Source: Tolypeutes matacus
Lineage: Eukaryota; Chordata; Mammalia; Cingulata; Chlamyphoridae
Length of the DNA stretch: 64,000 nucleotides
Assembly (NCBI GenBank): GCA_026826555.1
Contig: JAKSZT010038955.1
Coordinates: 304,357-368,356 of the forward strand
Direction: 5' to 3'
The stretch's first letter is position 1; each line of letters opens with the position of its first letter. The notes below the pieces were generated by a model. The model was not told the origin of the DNA. It did not search any database and saw only the letters and a list, made by a program, of their open reading frames with translations. The translations under genes and the position numbers were made by a program. Shown in pieces: positions 9,955-22,760 of this stretch.

Positions 9955-11114
9955 ACTGTGGACATGGTGGTTTTACAATGAATTAATTATAGGTAAAGTA
10001 TTAGGTCAAGGTAAGATACCACATCATAATTACACTTATTGGACATACATAACCAACTCACCTCTTCTAGAGCTGTTAATTTGGAGTGCCTGCTACGCTC
10101 AATTTTACCGCTTCTACCCCAAACACAACCGTCAATAATCCACTTTGGCAAATACTTAATGCTACCTTTCTTGATCTGAACGCTTCCCACCCCAACCTCA
10201 CTCGCAATTGCTGGTTATGTCTTTCTATTACACCCCCCTATTATGATGCTATAGCTGTTAATGCCTCCTACAACAATTCTAAGGAAGAAAATCCCACCTC
10301 TTGTAATTGGAACCAAATCCATAAAGGACTAACAATCCAGTCTGTCTCTCAGAGCGGGCACTGTGTCACTAAAATCGGAGGCACTGTTATTCCCTCCATA
10401 AAAGCCCTCTGCAACCGCACAACCACCCCTGCAGCAACCACAATGTTTCTCATACCCTCCAATAACACGCAATGGATCTGTTCCTCCACAGGCCTTACCC
10501 CATGCCTCAGTGTTCACACCCTCAATACCACCAATGAAACCTGTGTGCTCGCTGCTCTGCTCCCCCGCATCTTTTACCATACCTATGACCAATTCCTTGA
10601 TTCTTGGCAACATCATCTTCTCCCTGTCTACAAACGTAAAAGGGAAATCAGTACAGCAATTACAATTGCCACACTTTTAGGTCTTGCAGGAGCCGGCACC
10701 GGGATTGCAGCCCTCACCACACAAAGTAACAACCTTGCTTCCCTCAGGTCCGCTGTTGATGAAGATATCGCCCGGCTTGAAACAGCCATTAACCACCTAG
10801 AAAAATCTCTTACTTCCCTCTCTGAAGTAGTTCTCCAAAACCGCAGAGGGTTAGACCTCCTCTTTCTTAAAGAAGGAGGCCTCTGTGCTGCCCTGGGTGA
10901 AGAATGCTGTTTCTATGCTAATCACTCAGGTCTCATTCAAGACAACTTAGCCCAAGTAAGAGCTGGGCTAGAAAAACTTAAAAGGGAAAGGGAAGCCCAG
11001 GGGGGAGGTCTCTCCTGGGAACTCCAAGGACTCCTCCCCTACATCCTCCCCATTATAGGCCCTCTAATCATTCTTTTTGTCGCACTAGCAGTCGGACCGT
11101 GGGCCATCAAATGA
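9955..11114 (+). pseudogene. env: Retroviral env remnant, type-D/gamma-like, SU truncated
   Basis: An open frame of about 340 codons ends at a TGA (11112). It has no upstream ATG: the frame opens after a TAA at 10077 and the first in-frame ATG is near 10441. Counting from 10086, visible elements are CWLC (residues 42-45), many N-glycosylation sites, a KRKR furin site (183-186), a hydrophobic fusion peptide, a heptad region, the CX6CC motif (267-275) and a membrane span near 315-338. The receptor-binding N-terminal part of SU is missing: only about 125 bp separate the integrase end from this frame. A stop directly after the membrane span removes the cytoplasmic tail, whose codons are still readable downstream. 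SU and TM would be linked through CWLC-CX6CC in an intact protein. Confidence 0.85.
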
Positions 11115-11655
11115 ATCATCCAACTCGCAAAAGATCAAGCTAACACCCTTTTCATCTCGTTCGTACAGATTCACTATCAGCAACTCCCCACCAGAGAGCC
11201 TCGCAACACCCGTTCTTCCCAAACCACCCCCCACTAATTCTCTCAACCAACTTCCTTTGCCCTCATATAATTCCAGCTCCTCCACTCACCCACATTTCAA
11301 AACCTTTGCTTGCCCTCAATATCAGCGGCCTCCAACCCTCCTCAAGCGGCTAATCAACATAGGGTATTGCGCTACTCAAAACCCACCAGGGAAAAAACGC
11401 TCACAGAGGTGATGGACTGGATAGCCAATGATGGGCAACTGAACTAGCCCATCAGTCAACCTAAGACAGGGACATGGCCATATGCTGCCATGCAACCCCA
11501 TGACGGGTAAGACTGACCACAAGCTGGATAAGACGTCCTGCAGGTCCTTACTGGGCATAGTTCTGACCTAAGACAGGCACAGGTTCCCCCTCGCCAAAGC
11601 TGTGTTTCCTGTGGCACCCCCCTTGGTCATAAAACAACATCATCAGCCGCCCCCT
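11115..11655 (+). other. Retroviral 3' region between env and polypurine tract
   Basis: The first ~120 bp are the former env cytoplasmic-tail codons after the stop. The rest is C-rich noncoding sequence with no frame of interest. Confidence 0.6.
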
Positions 11656-11678
11656 TTTTAAAAACAAAAGGGAGGAAA
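11656..11678 (+). other. Polypurine tract
   Basis: A purine run (aaaacaaaagggaggaaa) directly precedes the TG that opens the LTR at 11679. It would prime plus-strand synthesis. Confidence 0.75.
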
Positions 11679-12058
11679 TGTTGGAGGCAGCCAAAAATGC
11701 GAAGCTAAAATGGCCGACTAACAACAAAAGAACTAGCCTAACCCTATATTCAGCCTTCTTTAAGGAAATAGCTCACCCTGTTCCCGCGCCCGCGAAACCT
11801 TCCCGCCTTCCACAGATAACATACCCTCCCTAGCAACCAACTGTGCCCAATCCCCTGCCTAACACGTACTCCCTCCTCTTCCGCGCCCTGCCTCTTACTC
11901 CACCCCTTACCTAGCTTATAAAGGCCCTGCACTTCCTCAATAAAGAGATCCTGTTTGCTGAACCCAAGGAGAAACTTGTCTGCTGCCTTTATTCTCTCGC
12001 CGTCCAAACCCCTCGGAACACCGCCGTGCGATTCCCCCAACCATCCTACCCAGCCCCA
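11679..12058 (+). mobile_element. 3' LTR of the mosaic retrovirus
   Basis: It begins TGTTGGAGGC after the polypurine tract and probably ends CA at 12058, about 380 bp. TATAAAG lies at 11917-11923 and AATAAA at 11939-11944. This close TATA/poly(A) spacing occurs in betaretroviral LTRs with a short R region. The right end is a best guess; with no 5' LTR to compare and no target duplication confirmed it may be off by some bases. Confidence 0.75.
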
Positions 12059-14539
12059 TGACAACATTCACACAACAGATATGAATACTGAAGACTCCAA
12101 TTTTGATGGAAAGATATTAGAGTTATGGACGATATTTGGAGCAATGTGCCAAGGCATCCCACACTCATGGAAGTTTGGGAAAGCAGGTGGTGAGATAAGA
12201 GAGTGACAGAGGGGATTAACTGCATGGGGCAAACAACAAATTCATAGTAGACTAGATGAGGCATTAGGATAGATATTTTGTTGCTGCCTTGAGGGCCATG
12301 AGGTCATGAACTGTACCAATTACCTTGAGGCTTAAAACAGGAAAGCATAGTTTTCATGGAGGAATTGAACTAGAATCTGAGTTAAGTCTTGAAAGATATA
12401 TGGAGATTTTTAATCCTAGATGTTTCCAGAATAATAAATAATGATGATGAGAGAAGAGTATAGGGAGGAGGAAGCACAAAGTTCTGGAAAGATGAACCCT
12501 GGAGGATCTACTGTTCAGGAATTGGCCATGAGAATATTTCATTGACTGTAGAGTGTTTTATAATCAATTCTACCCATAGAGTTAAGTCCTGTTATGGAGT
12601 ATTAACTAGCCGAGTGTGTGGCTTCACCATTGTTTTATCCTTCATTTTTTAAAATTTATTTTTTTCTTTTTATTGTTCTTTTCTTCACCATTGTTTTAAA
12701 GCTTACTTCTACTGGGAAGTCAGTGACAATTGTAGGTCCCAAGATCCCTGGTGAATGATGGAGAAACAGTGATGTCACCCAGAAATCAAGAAACATGGAT
12801 CTATTCCTGGAAACAGGAATCAGATTTTCAACCAAGATGCCCCAGCAATGTAAGATCCAGGGAGACAGATACCTTCAAAGGAACCTGAGTGGTGCTGAGC
12901 CTTCAGTATGTAAGGCACACCTCACTTTTCCTTTCCGTTTTACAGATTGAGAAATAGGATGTGGATGGGACAAGCCTAGTCATGGTATCCCTGAGCAAGC
13001 CTGATCACTCTCCACTGAGTGCCATTTGCTTCAGCACACCAGGCTGTGTCTAAGTGGACTTGTTTCATTGTCCAAAGTGGATTTTAGGTCACAAATCAGA
13101 GATTTCCCAGAACCCACCTGGAAGAAAGAATTTTCTGAGTTAACCTTCAGGCTGTATTTCCTCCTTTTCCCACCTGACTAACTCTGCTGTCCTTTGCTAA
13201 GTCCTGGCCATGATTAGGTTGCATAATACCTGAAAAGCGATTAGAAAGATACCTTTCTATGAATGAGTGCTTTCACTGTTGTTCATATTGTAGCATTGGG
13301 AAGATGTTAAACAGGTTTTTTGACTTATAAATCACAAGAGCAAATAGTAAAGTGACTGTGTGAATTCAAAGTACCTTTGTGAAAAAATGTGTGAAGAGTT
13401 ATGAAAAAATTCCATATATTTTAGAGTTTTGACCTACTAATACACCAGAAGTTATGACAATACAAATGTGTATAAGTAATCAAGAAACCCAATATGCACT
13501 CCATTAGCCTTACCCCCATTCCTACTGTCACTTAACCATTCCTTGAAATATTGGCCAGACAGGGGCCTTTTTCTTTATATTACCTTGTGTTCTTCTTTGG
13601 AATATTATGAGTATATTCAAATCCAAAATATCTCCTGAAATTTTAGAATTTTAAGATGCAGCTCACTATACACCATAAAAGAGTGTATGGGAAAGAATGA
13701 TGATGTTTTGAGGAAATCACCTGTGAAACAAACAAAAATCATTTCATTGTGCAATATATGGCCTGTAGTTCTTTGAAGGAATATAGTGTTTTACCTAGAA
13801 GAAATTGTCAACAGAATAAAGTATAATATTGTGCCATCTAATTTGTATGCTGGGCCTTTGTAGCTTATATTTAGTTAACTTAGCACTATAAATGCAGGGT
13901 TTAGCTATTGTTTAAAGCATGGTTTGTCTTCTCTCTTTTGAAAATAAGAGACAAATGACAGATCATGGAGGGAAATACTCATGGACTCCCAGACGCTTCA
14001 AATGATGCTCACACATCATATATATTTGAACTTTATCCTGGATATTCCTCCACAAACTTTTCCCCTCATTATTGGGTCTGTTTTTAAAAAATCTTCCCCA
14101 GATTAAGCACAAGTATATTAGTAGGAAAGGCAAAGTTCTATATTAAAATTATGATTCAGCAATTGTAAATAGGTTGCAAAGATTAAGAATTTATGTTATA
14201 ATATTACATAAGGATTCATAATGATGCTTGTACTATTATCTTTAGTGTAAAAAGGTTTTCATGTACAATATGTTGAAAAGTTATTTTTAAATCTTGAAGG
14301 AAAAATTCCAATATTGTTACCAATTTCACTTTTGTAGTTATAAATCCAATTATATGTTCTTAAAGACTCCTCCATGATTTAGAGTTTTAGTTATAATAAT
14401 TATTATTTTTGTAGGTAAAATAGAGCAAATGCCAGGCAAAAGTCATTTCTTAATTAGATTTCATTGCAATTATAGGAGAGAGAACAATTTTGCCATGAAT
14501 ATTTGGTAGGTACTTCATTAAAATGAGAAAAGGAAACTG
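12059..14539. other. Intergenic DNA
   Basis: No gene, V relic or well-defined repeat was recognised in about 2.5 kb. The sequence becomes AT-rich toward 14400, where antisense L1 begins. Confidence 0.5.
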
Positions 14540-15354
14540 GCTTTTTTTTTTTTTAATTAGAAAAGTAGGTTTACAGAAAAAAAAACATAAAAATTCAGTG
14601 TTCTATGTTTCCATATTATTGACACTTTGCATTAGTGTACATTCATAACAACTTGTGAAATAATATTGAAATTGTGCTATAGTTTACATTAAGTGTTTTT
14701 TCTAATATCAACCCTATTATTAACACCTTATCTAAGTGTTTTATATTTGTTTAATTCATAAAATAGTATTTTATACTTGTACTGTTAACTATACTCCATT
14801 GTTTACAGTAGGTTCACTGTGTTATGCAGTCTTATGTTTTATCTTTTAATTTTTATTTTAGTAAAATAATTACAAATTTTCCTCTTTTAACCACATTCAC
14901 ATATATGTTTCAGTGCTGTTAATTTCACTCACTATCAATTGCTACCATCAACACCCTCTATTTCCAATACTTTACATAAAACCAAAATAAAAATTATGTA
15001 CAAATTAAGGATTAACTCCACATTCTGTATATGCAACCCAGCCGCAGGGAATATATAATCTAGATTTTAACTCTATGAGTTTGCTTGTATTGATCATTTC
15101 CTTTCAATGAGCTCATACAAAATTTCTCCTTTTGTGATTGCTTATTTCACAGCATAATTTCTTCAAGGTACATCCATGTTGTTAAATGAGTCAGGATAGC
15201 ATTCCTTTTTAAGGTTGAATAATATTCCATCATATGTATATACCATATTTTACCTATCCATTCATCAAATGATGGACATGTGTTTTTTCCATCTTTTGGC
15301 AATTATGAATAATGTTGCTATGAACACCGATGTACAAATTTCTTTTTTAATCCC

Positions 15355-15440
15355 TTAATTCAATTATTTTGGGCATATACCTACAAGAGGGGTTGAATTA
15401 CCATAATTCAATTATTTTGGGTATATACCTACAAGAGGAA
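15355..15440. repeat. Short tandem duplication inside L1
   Basis: The words aattcaattattttggg and tatacctacaagagg occur together twice, about 47 bp apart (from about 15357 and 15404). Confidence 0.8.
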
Positions 15441-16414
15441 TAATTCATGTAGTTATTCTATACTTAGTTTTCTGAGAAACTGACCAAATATATTTCCAAG
15501 CAACTGAAACATTTTACACTGCCACCAGCAATGAATGAGTGTTCCTATTTCTCCTCATCCACCCCAAGACTTGTAATATTCTATTTTTTAATAGTAGCCA
15601 TTCTGTGTGTTATGAAATGGTATCTTGTGGTTTTGATTTGCATTTTCATGATAGCTAGTGACATGGAGCATAATTTCCTCTGTTTCTTAGGCATCCATGT
15701 ATCCTCTTTGAAAAATATTTACTCAAGTCTTTGCCCAGTTTTAAATTTTGGTTGTTTGAATTTTTATTACTGAGTTGGATATCTTTATATATTCTAAATA
15801 TTAAAACCTTATCATATATATGGTTCTTAAGTATTTTCTCCCATGAAGTAGGTTGTCCTTTCACTATAATGATAAAGTCTTTTGATTCACAAATATTTTC
15901 AAGTATGATGAGGTCCCATTTATCTGTTTTTTATTTGTTTTATTGCTTGCTCTTAGTGTGCAAAGTCTAAGAAATAACTTTCATTAATACAAGGTCCTGA
16001 ATTTTCTTATGAGCTATATATTCCTGGTTCTTGTATTTAGCTTTCTGATCCATTTTGATATAGTTATTTTTTTAAAAATATGTTGATATTGTGGTCATCT
16101 TTATTCATTTGCATACCACTTTTAAAAAATAAAACAAAACTTTGCATTATTTATATGAGCTTGTATGTTTATAGAAAGAGTTTTCAATATTGGAATTATT
16201 CTGCATGAATATTTGGGATTTTAAGGTTATCGGACTAATGACTGGTTTTCTTGCAGAAACATTTCACATTTATTGGTTTACCAGTATTTTATCTAAGTGA
16301 CTCCTTCCCTGTACCTTGAACCAAATTTCTTACTTTTCCAAATATAATGGGAAAAACAAAAACATTATTGTAGTTCTTATTTGCCTAGTCAGGTTTAGAA
16401 ATGACATTGAATTG

Positions 16415-16595
16415 GGAAGCGGCTGTGGCTCAATCAGCAGGGCTCCCGTTTACCATATGGGAGGCTCCGGGTTAGGTTCCTGGGGACTCCTGGTGAAGGC
16501 TAGCCCGCCCGCACGGCGTGGTTAGCTGACCCAGTGAGCACAAGCAGCAAGGGGGGGGGATGAATAAATAAATAAATAAATAAATAAATAAAAAG
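16415..16595 (+). mobile_element. tRNA-derived SINE (DAS-like) with target duplication
   Basis: The head gcggctgtggctcaatcagc (A-box-like), a B-box-like ggttaggttcc and an (AAAT)n tail define a tRNA-derived SINE. The 16-nt repeats at 16399-16414 and 16596-16611 (aaatgacattgaattg, one mismatch) are the target duplication. The internal promoter is RNA polymerase III type. This SINE type is the main evidence for an armadillo genome. Confidence 0.9.
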
Positions 16596-17459
16596 AAATG
16601 ACCTTGAATTGAATTTTGTAGATTTTCATCTAATTTCTCTGACTATAATCTTTGAATCATTTTTTCAAATGGGTTATATATCATGGACAGCAGTCAACTG
16701 TTAGCTAAGTGGGGAATGTTTCTGCAAGTCTATCAGATAACTTTAATTTTGATATTTATATTAAAACATGCTAAAATCAAATTTTGTTTTTTTTTATATC
16801 AATTATATGTTTAAAATTAAAATTAAAATGATCCAACACATACTCCTAATTTTTAACACCTTAATTTAAATTTTTTCTTTGCAAAAAATCCCTCTGCCAG
16901 TTATCTTCACAATCTAAATAATATTTTCAGTTTATCTATTGACTCTGCTGAAAAATATGAGAGAATGTAGCTCAGTTACAGCCAGCACCACTTTTGAAAA
17001 GTCTATTCTTTCCCAATTGAGTGGATTTGGCAGCCTTGTAAAAAATCAATTAGCCATAGATGTGAGGGTATATTTCTGAACTCTCAATTCCATTCCCTCA
17101 CTCAATATATCTATGGTTGGGCAAGGTTCATGCTGTTTTGACCATGATAGCTTTGTAAAAAACTTTAAAGCCAGGAAGTCTGAGTAATCCAAATTAATTC
17201 CTCTTGTTCAAGGTAATTTGTTTATTTTGGTCTCCTTGTCATTCCAAATAAATTTGATAATTGTTTTTTTCCATGTCTGCAAAATAGGATGTTGAAATTT
17301 TGATTGGGACTGTGTTGTATTTGTGAATAATTTGGGGGTAGTATTTACATCATAACAATATTTAGTCCTCCAATTCATGAACACTGAATGTCCTGGCATT
17401 TATTTATGTCATCTTTGGTTTCTTTTTTGCCATAATTTTTAAGTTTTTTGTGTACATGT

Positions 17460-17961
17460 TGTATTAGTCAGTCAAAGAGGTGCTAATGTAAAATACCAAA
17501 AATGGGTTGGTTTTTATAAAGGGTATTTATTTTGGGTAGAAGTCCACAGACAGATACCAGGCCATAAAGCATTAGGTTTCTTCTCTCACCACAGTCCATT
17601 GCCATGTGTTAGAGCAAGACAGCTGCCGGCATTTGCCAGGGTTCAGCTTCTGGGTTCCTCTCTTCCGGGGGCTGCGTTTCTCTCTGGGTTTAGCTCCTGT
17701 TTCCTCCACAAGGTTAGCTGTAGATGATCAGGCGAACAGCTTGCTTCTCTTCTCCTGGGGCCTTCTTTCCAACATCAAAACTGCTTCTCAAAAGACTGCT
17801 TCAACTGTCCTTTGCCTTGCCTTTTATATTCAATTCCCCACCCACCAAGGGGTGAGGCTTAACATCCTAATCCTAACCTAATCATGCCCAGATTAACAGA
17901 TCAGTTTACAAGCATGATTCAATTATATTTTTGGAATTCATAATTACATCAAACTGCCACA
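17460..17961 (-). mobile_element. Solo LTR (ERVL-like), copy 1
   Basis: It runs TG to CA (502 bp) and is flanked by catgt at 17455-17459 and 17962-17966, a 5-bp target duplication. Read on the minus strand it starts TGTGGCAGTTTGA, the same as the copy at 37622-38199. It interrupts antisense L1. No internal retroviral sequence is attached. Confidence 0.8.
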
Positions 17962-19030
17962 CATGTACTTTGCATATTTGGTTTATTTTATTCCTAGATA
18001 TTTGATTTATTTACTTGCTCTTGTAAATGGATTTTTTATTGAATTCCTCCTTAGATTGTGCATTATATGTGAATAGAAACACTACTGAAATCTGCATATT
18101 GATCTTGTATTCAGCTGTTTTGTTAAATGTGTTTAATAATACTATTAGCTTTGTTGTAGGATCATATCATCTGTAAATAGTGAAATTTTTTTCCTTCCTT
18201 TTCTATGTGGATGTATTTTATATCTTTCACTTGCCTAAATTGTCTGGTTAGTCTTCCAGTACATTGCTGAATAACAGTGGTGACAAATACATCCTTGTCT
18301 TGTTCCACATCTTGGAAGCTTTCAGACTTTCACTATTTTGTATGATGCTAATTCTAGGTTTTTTGGATAGGCCCTTTATCATGTTGAGGAAGTTTCTTAC
18401 AATTCCTAGCATTCTAAGTATTTTTATCATTAAAGGATGTTGGATTTTGTCAAAAAGACTTTTCTGTGTCAATTGAGAAGATCATGTGTTTTTTCTCTTC
18501 ATTTTGTTAATGTAGTGTATTTTATTAATTGATTTTCTTATGTTGAACCACACTTGCATACTCACTTGCTTATTGTGTATAATTATCTTAATGTTCTGTT
18601 GGATTCAAAATGCAAGTATTTTTGAGGAATTTTCCATATTCATACAATAAAATGATTTTCACATAATATCTTTACTTCACTTTGGTACTAGAGTGATTTT
18701 GTCTTCATATAATGAGTAAATTAATGTTCCATTCAGTTCAATTTGTTGGAAGAATTTGAGTAGGATTGGTATTAATTCTTTTTGTAATGATGGGTAGACT
18801 TCATCTGTGAAACTGTCTGATCTTTTGATTTTCATTTTTGGGAAATTTATGACAACTGAATCAATCTATATATATAATTTTTTGTTGAGCTCTTCCATTT
18901 CTTCTAGATTCAGGGTAGGTGTTTCAGGTGTTTCTAGGAATATACCCTTTTCATCTATGTTGTCTAATTTCATAACATACAGTCATGTACAGTCCTTTCT
19001 TATGATTTTTTATTTGGTTCTCTGGGGTCA

Positions 19031-19989
19031 GTAGCAATGCTTTGTGTTATCCTTAGAAGAATAAGTGTGCAAAATCATATAAAGTTTGAAATGATTCTAA
19101 TATGTACCACTTATTTAAATATGTGTTTATGTAAAATTATGTGAGTGTCAGGTGTGCAAAAGAGAACAATATGAAATCTTCTTGTATAGTCATTACATAA
19201 GAAAAATTGTGTTTTTGTTCTTAGCTTATGAAAGAGTCCCATAATGGGACTTTTAATACATACATAAATAGAGGCATTCATTTTGTAAATATGTGTACCT
19301 CTCTAGCCATCATGTTCATCTATGTGTCTTACTGAATATCCAGGTAAAAAGTGCTTGGAATTTTTTTGTGGGCTGGTCTTCAGAACCCAACAAGACCTGT
19401 AGATAAATCTTACCCACAGTGCAGCTTGAGAACTGACAATTGAGAAAAAATACGGGAAGATGAAGTTCAATATTGCATATCCAATTAATGTCAAATTCCC
19501 CATTGTTTTGTTTCAGACTATTTCATGTAGGGTCCCAGGGTTATTCTTGAATTTAAGTGTGTTCTGAGTTCTTCTCGACTCATATTTTTTTTATTTTTTG
19601 GTCTGGCTGTTTGTAAGCTTTTTATGTTTACATTTCTGATTTTATTGCTTTAAGGATTTTTTTTTTTTGAATCAGTGTTTGAAATTTTAAAAGGAAATTT
19701 AGAATGCTTGGACCATGTGTCCAAAGCCCATGTCTGCTGATAGTGAGCCCCAGTGTCTGGCCTGTGTTCCTCACCACTAGACTCCAAGGCTCCCCTGAAC
19801 CAACTAGAGGACAGAGTGGGGCATACCTAGATAGATTTGTAGCATCCCCCTTTTGTGTAATGAGACCATTGTGTGATGTTGCTGTGTCCTTATTGTTGGC
19901 CTAAAGAATGTAGAGACAACCAGTGTGCAACAGATATATTCAAAGTCCATTTTGGCACTTCACATGTCAAGATTTATCTCTCTATCTCT
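19031..19989. other. Intergenic DNA between L1 copies
   Basis: No gene recognised; no clear repeat assignment. Confidence 0.4.
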
Positions 19990-21420
19990 CCATTCTATTC
20001 AAATCTATCCATTGGTTTATTTGTGTCAGCTTTATTGACTCATAATTGATATATGATAATCATTACATTTAAGTGTAACATTTGGTATCTATATATATGT
20101 ATACAAGTGTGACCATCATCACTACCCCAATAGTGAACTTCCAAATGTTTTCACTCATTATTCTATTATTTCTGCCTTCCACCTTTTTTTTGTCTACAGA
20201 TAACAATTAATTTCCTTTTTAAAAAATAGTTTTATTAAGGTATAGACTATATACCATAAAGCCCATCCATTCAAAGCATATAATTTGATGGATATTATTT
20301 TATACAAAAATATGTGCTACCATCACCAGAGTCATTGTTAGAATGACTTGATTAACTAATACAGAATAAACCTACCCTCTCCCAAACATCCTCCTATTCT
20401 TCTACCTCCCATTTAGCAACAATAAACAATAAATCTACTTTTTATCTCTACAGTTATCACTATTATTGGCATTAATATGAAAGGAAATAAATTATATTGT
20501 AATTCATGCCTGGCTTCTTTTGGTTATCATATTTTTTCAAGTTTCAACAATGTGGTAGTGAATATTAATACTTCATTTATATTTTGTAATAAATTAAATT
20601 ATTTCGGTGACATACATAAAACAAAAAATTCTAACTTTAACCACTTTCATTGGTACAGTTGTGGGATATTCATTAAATTCACAATTTTTTGCAAGAAACA
20701 CCACCAAACATGACCAAAAAATTTCATCACATTTTACAGAATGCCTGTGCCTAGTAACAATTCCCTCCTGATTCAATCATGAATCTGCTAACCTCTTATT
20801 TCCTTCCTACATCTATGAATTTGCACATTCTTGGCATTCCATGTAAGTGAAATCATGTGATATATTTCATTTTGAATTTGGCCTATTTAATTAAGAAACA
20901 TATTTTAATATTCATCCCTGTTATAGCATGTGTCTTCCTTTTGTGCAAGTGACTGATATCCCTTTGTGTTTTTCCATTTGTTTACCCATTCATCTGTTGA
21001 TGGAAATTTGTATTGACTACAACTTTTGGCTATTGTAAATGATGCTATGAATTTTGGTATACAAATATATATTTGAATACCTGTTTTCCATACTTTCAGA
21101 TATATACTTAGAAGTGGAACTGTAGGTTCATATGATAATTTTTTATTTAATAATTTGATGACCTGCTGGTCTGTTTTACAGAGAAGGTTATTTAGCATTC
21201 CCACCAACATTGTAATAGTAATCCTATTTCTCCACATCCTCTAAATTATTTGTCACTATCCTAATTTTTGATTCCACTCTCCTTGTGGACATTAAATGAT
21301 ATTGCATTGTAGTTTTGATTTTTTTCCATGATAACAAATCATGCAACACTATTTTTCATTTCTTTAATAACCATTTGTATATCTTCTTTGTGCCATTTTT
21401 GTTGAGATGTAAGTAATTAA
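19990..21420 (-). mobile_element. Ancient L1M-type fragments, antisense
   Basis: Two 3' UTR-like pieces (about 20025-20180 and 20210-20450) lead into an antisense ORF2 C-terminal end. The minus frame at 20905-21237 contains PTVPLLSIYL and FPSTDEWVNKWKN, matching the conserved L1 ORF2 tail. Strongly diverged. Confidence 0.75.
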
Positions 21421-22721
21421 CATATTCTATATACAAGTCCATTTTAGATGTATGGTTTATAAATGCTACCCCCCATTTGATGAGTCCTATCATTATAATC
21501 TTAATGATGATTCTCTTAACTCACCAGTTATTAATTTTGATAAAGATGAATTTAAGTATTGGCAAACTTGCTAAAGTGAGTCTTTCCCAGGGTCCAGATT
21601 ACTACTGTATTTTATGATTATTCTGCAGAATTAAGGAGAATACAAACACACACACATGCCAACGTGAAACATGCAAAGCAAACCAAACTCCCCTCCCTGA
21701 GTGGTTCATGGGGAGAGGGCCAGCATCTATTGTATAAATTCAAGCACAACCACATCCCTAGCTCCACTACAGAGCAAAGATTTCATCTGCACATGGAAAA
21801 CATACAAAGCCAGTATTCTATTCCATGCTGGGTATCCAATAAAAAGAGGGAGGAAACAGATGTCACCATGGAAAGTATGACCAGAACCACCTCCCCTCTC
21901 CTCAATGAGGAATGAAAGCCTTAACATGGAGATGAAGAACTTTGAAATAAGCAGTAGAAGACACTGGTGAAAAACCAATGCAGTTTGGGAGGAAACAAAT
22001 GGGGAAAATGTACTGTACTCTAAGGAGGGTGCAGTAATACAGGATAGGGCAAATGTACCATTATGAGAAGGCACAGGGGCAATTTGGATGCTATTCACAA
22101 CACTGTCCATTTTCTCTATGCCAACCTTTCCCCAGGAAACTTAGAGATTACAACAGTTAAGGAACCAGGTATGCTTCAGGAAGTTGTGATCAGGAAAGGT
22201 GTGCTTGCCCTTGGCCTGGAACCTATATGTGTACTTGTCCCTGCACAATGGGAAACAGGAACACACATTCCTTAGATACAAGATGCACCATGAGAAAACT
22301 GTTTCCCACACAAAGATGCAGGGCAGGGTGGAGGCAGTTGAATCATGCTCAGCTTCCCAGGATGTGCTGGAATATGAGGTCCAAGCACACATCTGAGTAG
22401 GTCTGCATCCCTGTGAGTTCTGTCAGGTAAGCTCTGCCTTCAGAAGCCTATGGTTGTGCAGGGTGAATTGGGATTATGAGGAGTTCTTTATGGTAACCTT
22501 ACCTGCATCATATATGACATATAATGTTAAAATAATATGTATGTATTTCGGTATTTACATACAGAGTTAATAACATAAAAAGTTCTGAGGTTGAATCTGG
22601 CATATGAACAAAACTCCTCCCCAGCCCCTCTCTGCACCTGCTGCTGGGATTAGTTCCTGAGTACCTCCTGGTGGTCCCTAGAGCCTGATGCAGTGGAGCT
22701 CCTTCCTGTGCCATGAGAAGC
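21421..22721. other. Intergenic DNA, 3' flank of the next V pseudogene
   Basis: No gene recognised. It contains the block at 22246-22345 that resembles the insert at 5647-5757. A plus-strand octamer-like word near 21669 has no V gene attached. Confidence 0.45.
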
Positions 22722-22760
22722 AGGTTTTGTCTGGACTCACCCTGAATTCCTCTAACTGTG
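22722..22760 (-). promoter_or_regulatory. Recombination signal of the third clan II pseudogene
   Basis: Minus-strand heptamer CACAGTT (22754-22760, last base off consensus), 23-nt spacer, nonamer at 22722-22730 (plus strand aggttttgt). Spacing is correct, but the heptamer change at position 7 should lower RAG use. Confidence 0.75.

Larger units (their letters stand above)
7083..12058 (+). mobile_element. Defective mosaic endogenous retrovirus, tRNA-Lys type
   Basis: Order is primer binding site, leader, gag fragment, AT-rich filler, partial pol (end of RT, integrase), env, polypurine tract, 3' LTR. The 5' LTR, most of gag, protease, the N-terminal RT and much of RNase H are missing. Pol is A-rich and of betaretrovirus (class II) type. 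Env has the CWLC/CX6CC layout of type-D and gammaretroviruses, a combination known from type-D viruses. The pol segment is very AT-rich while gag, env and LTR are C-rich, so the copy could be a mosaic of two families. Every reading frame is interrupted and nothing here could make a complete virus. Confidence 0.9.
14540..19030 (-). mobile_element. Old L1 copy, antisense, with two later insertions
   Basis: 3' UTR-like sequence (14540-15170, related to 48350-49020) is followed by antisense ORF2. The C-terminal part is at 15180-16100, and the reverse-transcriptase region at 18248-18472 reads DKIQHPLMIKIL and LSPLLFSNVLE on the minus strand. Many stops and frameshifts are present. A SINE (16415-16595) and a solo LTR (17460-17961) interrupt it, both with target duplications, so they came later. 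A short direct duplication lies at about 15357-15440. Confidence 0.85.

Noticed and set aside
10086..11114. Env as an intact, domesticated gene
   Set aside because: The apparent start is GTG, not ATG; SU N-terminus and tail are missing and the upstream frame is closed.
16415..16520. A tRNA gene
   Set aside because: A/B-box-like words belong to a SINE with an AAAT tail and target duplications; no cloverleaf with a usable anticodon stem was evident. The same applies to 57910-58190.
21665..21800. Possible plus-strand V promoter and leader (ATGCAAAG, TATAAA, ATG)
   Set aside because: The following sequence has no splice sites, V framework or recombination signal, and all real V segments are on the other strand.
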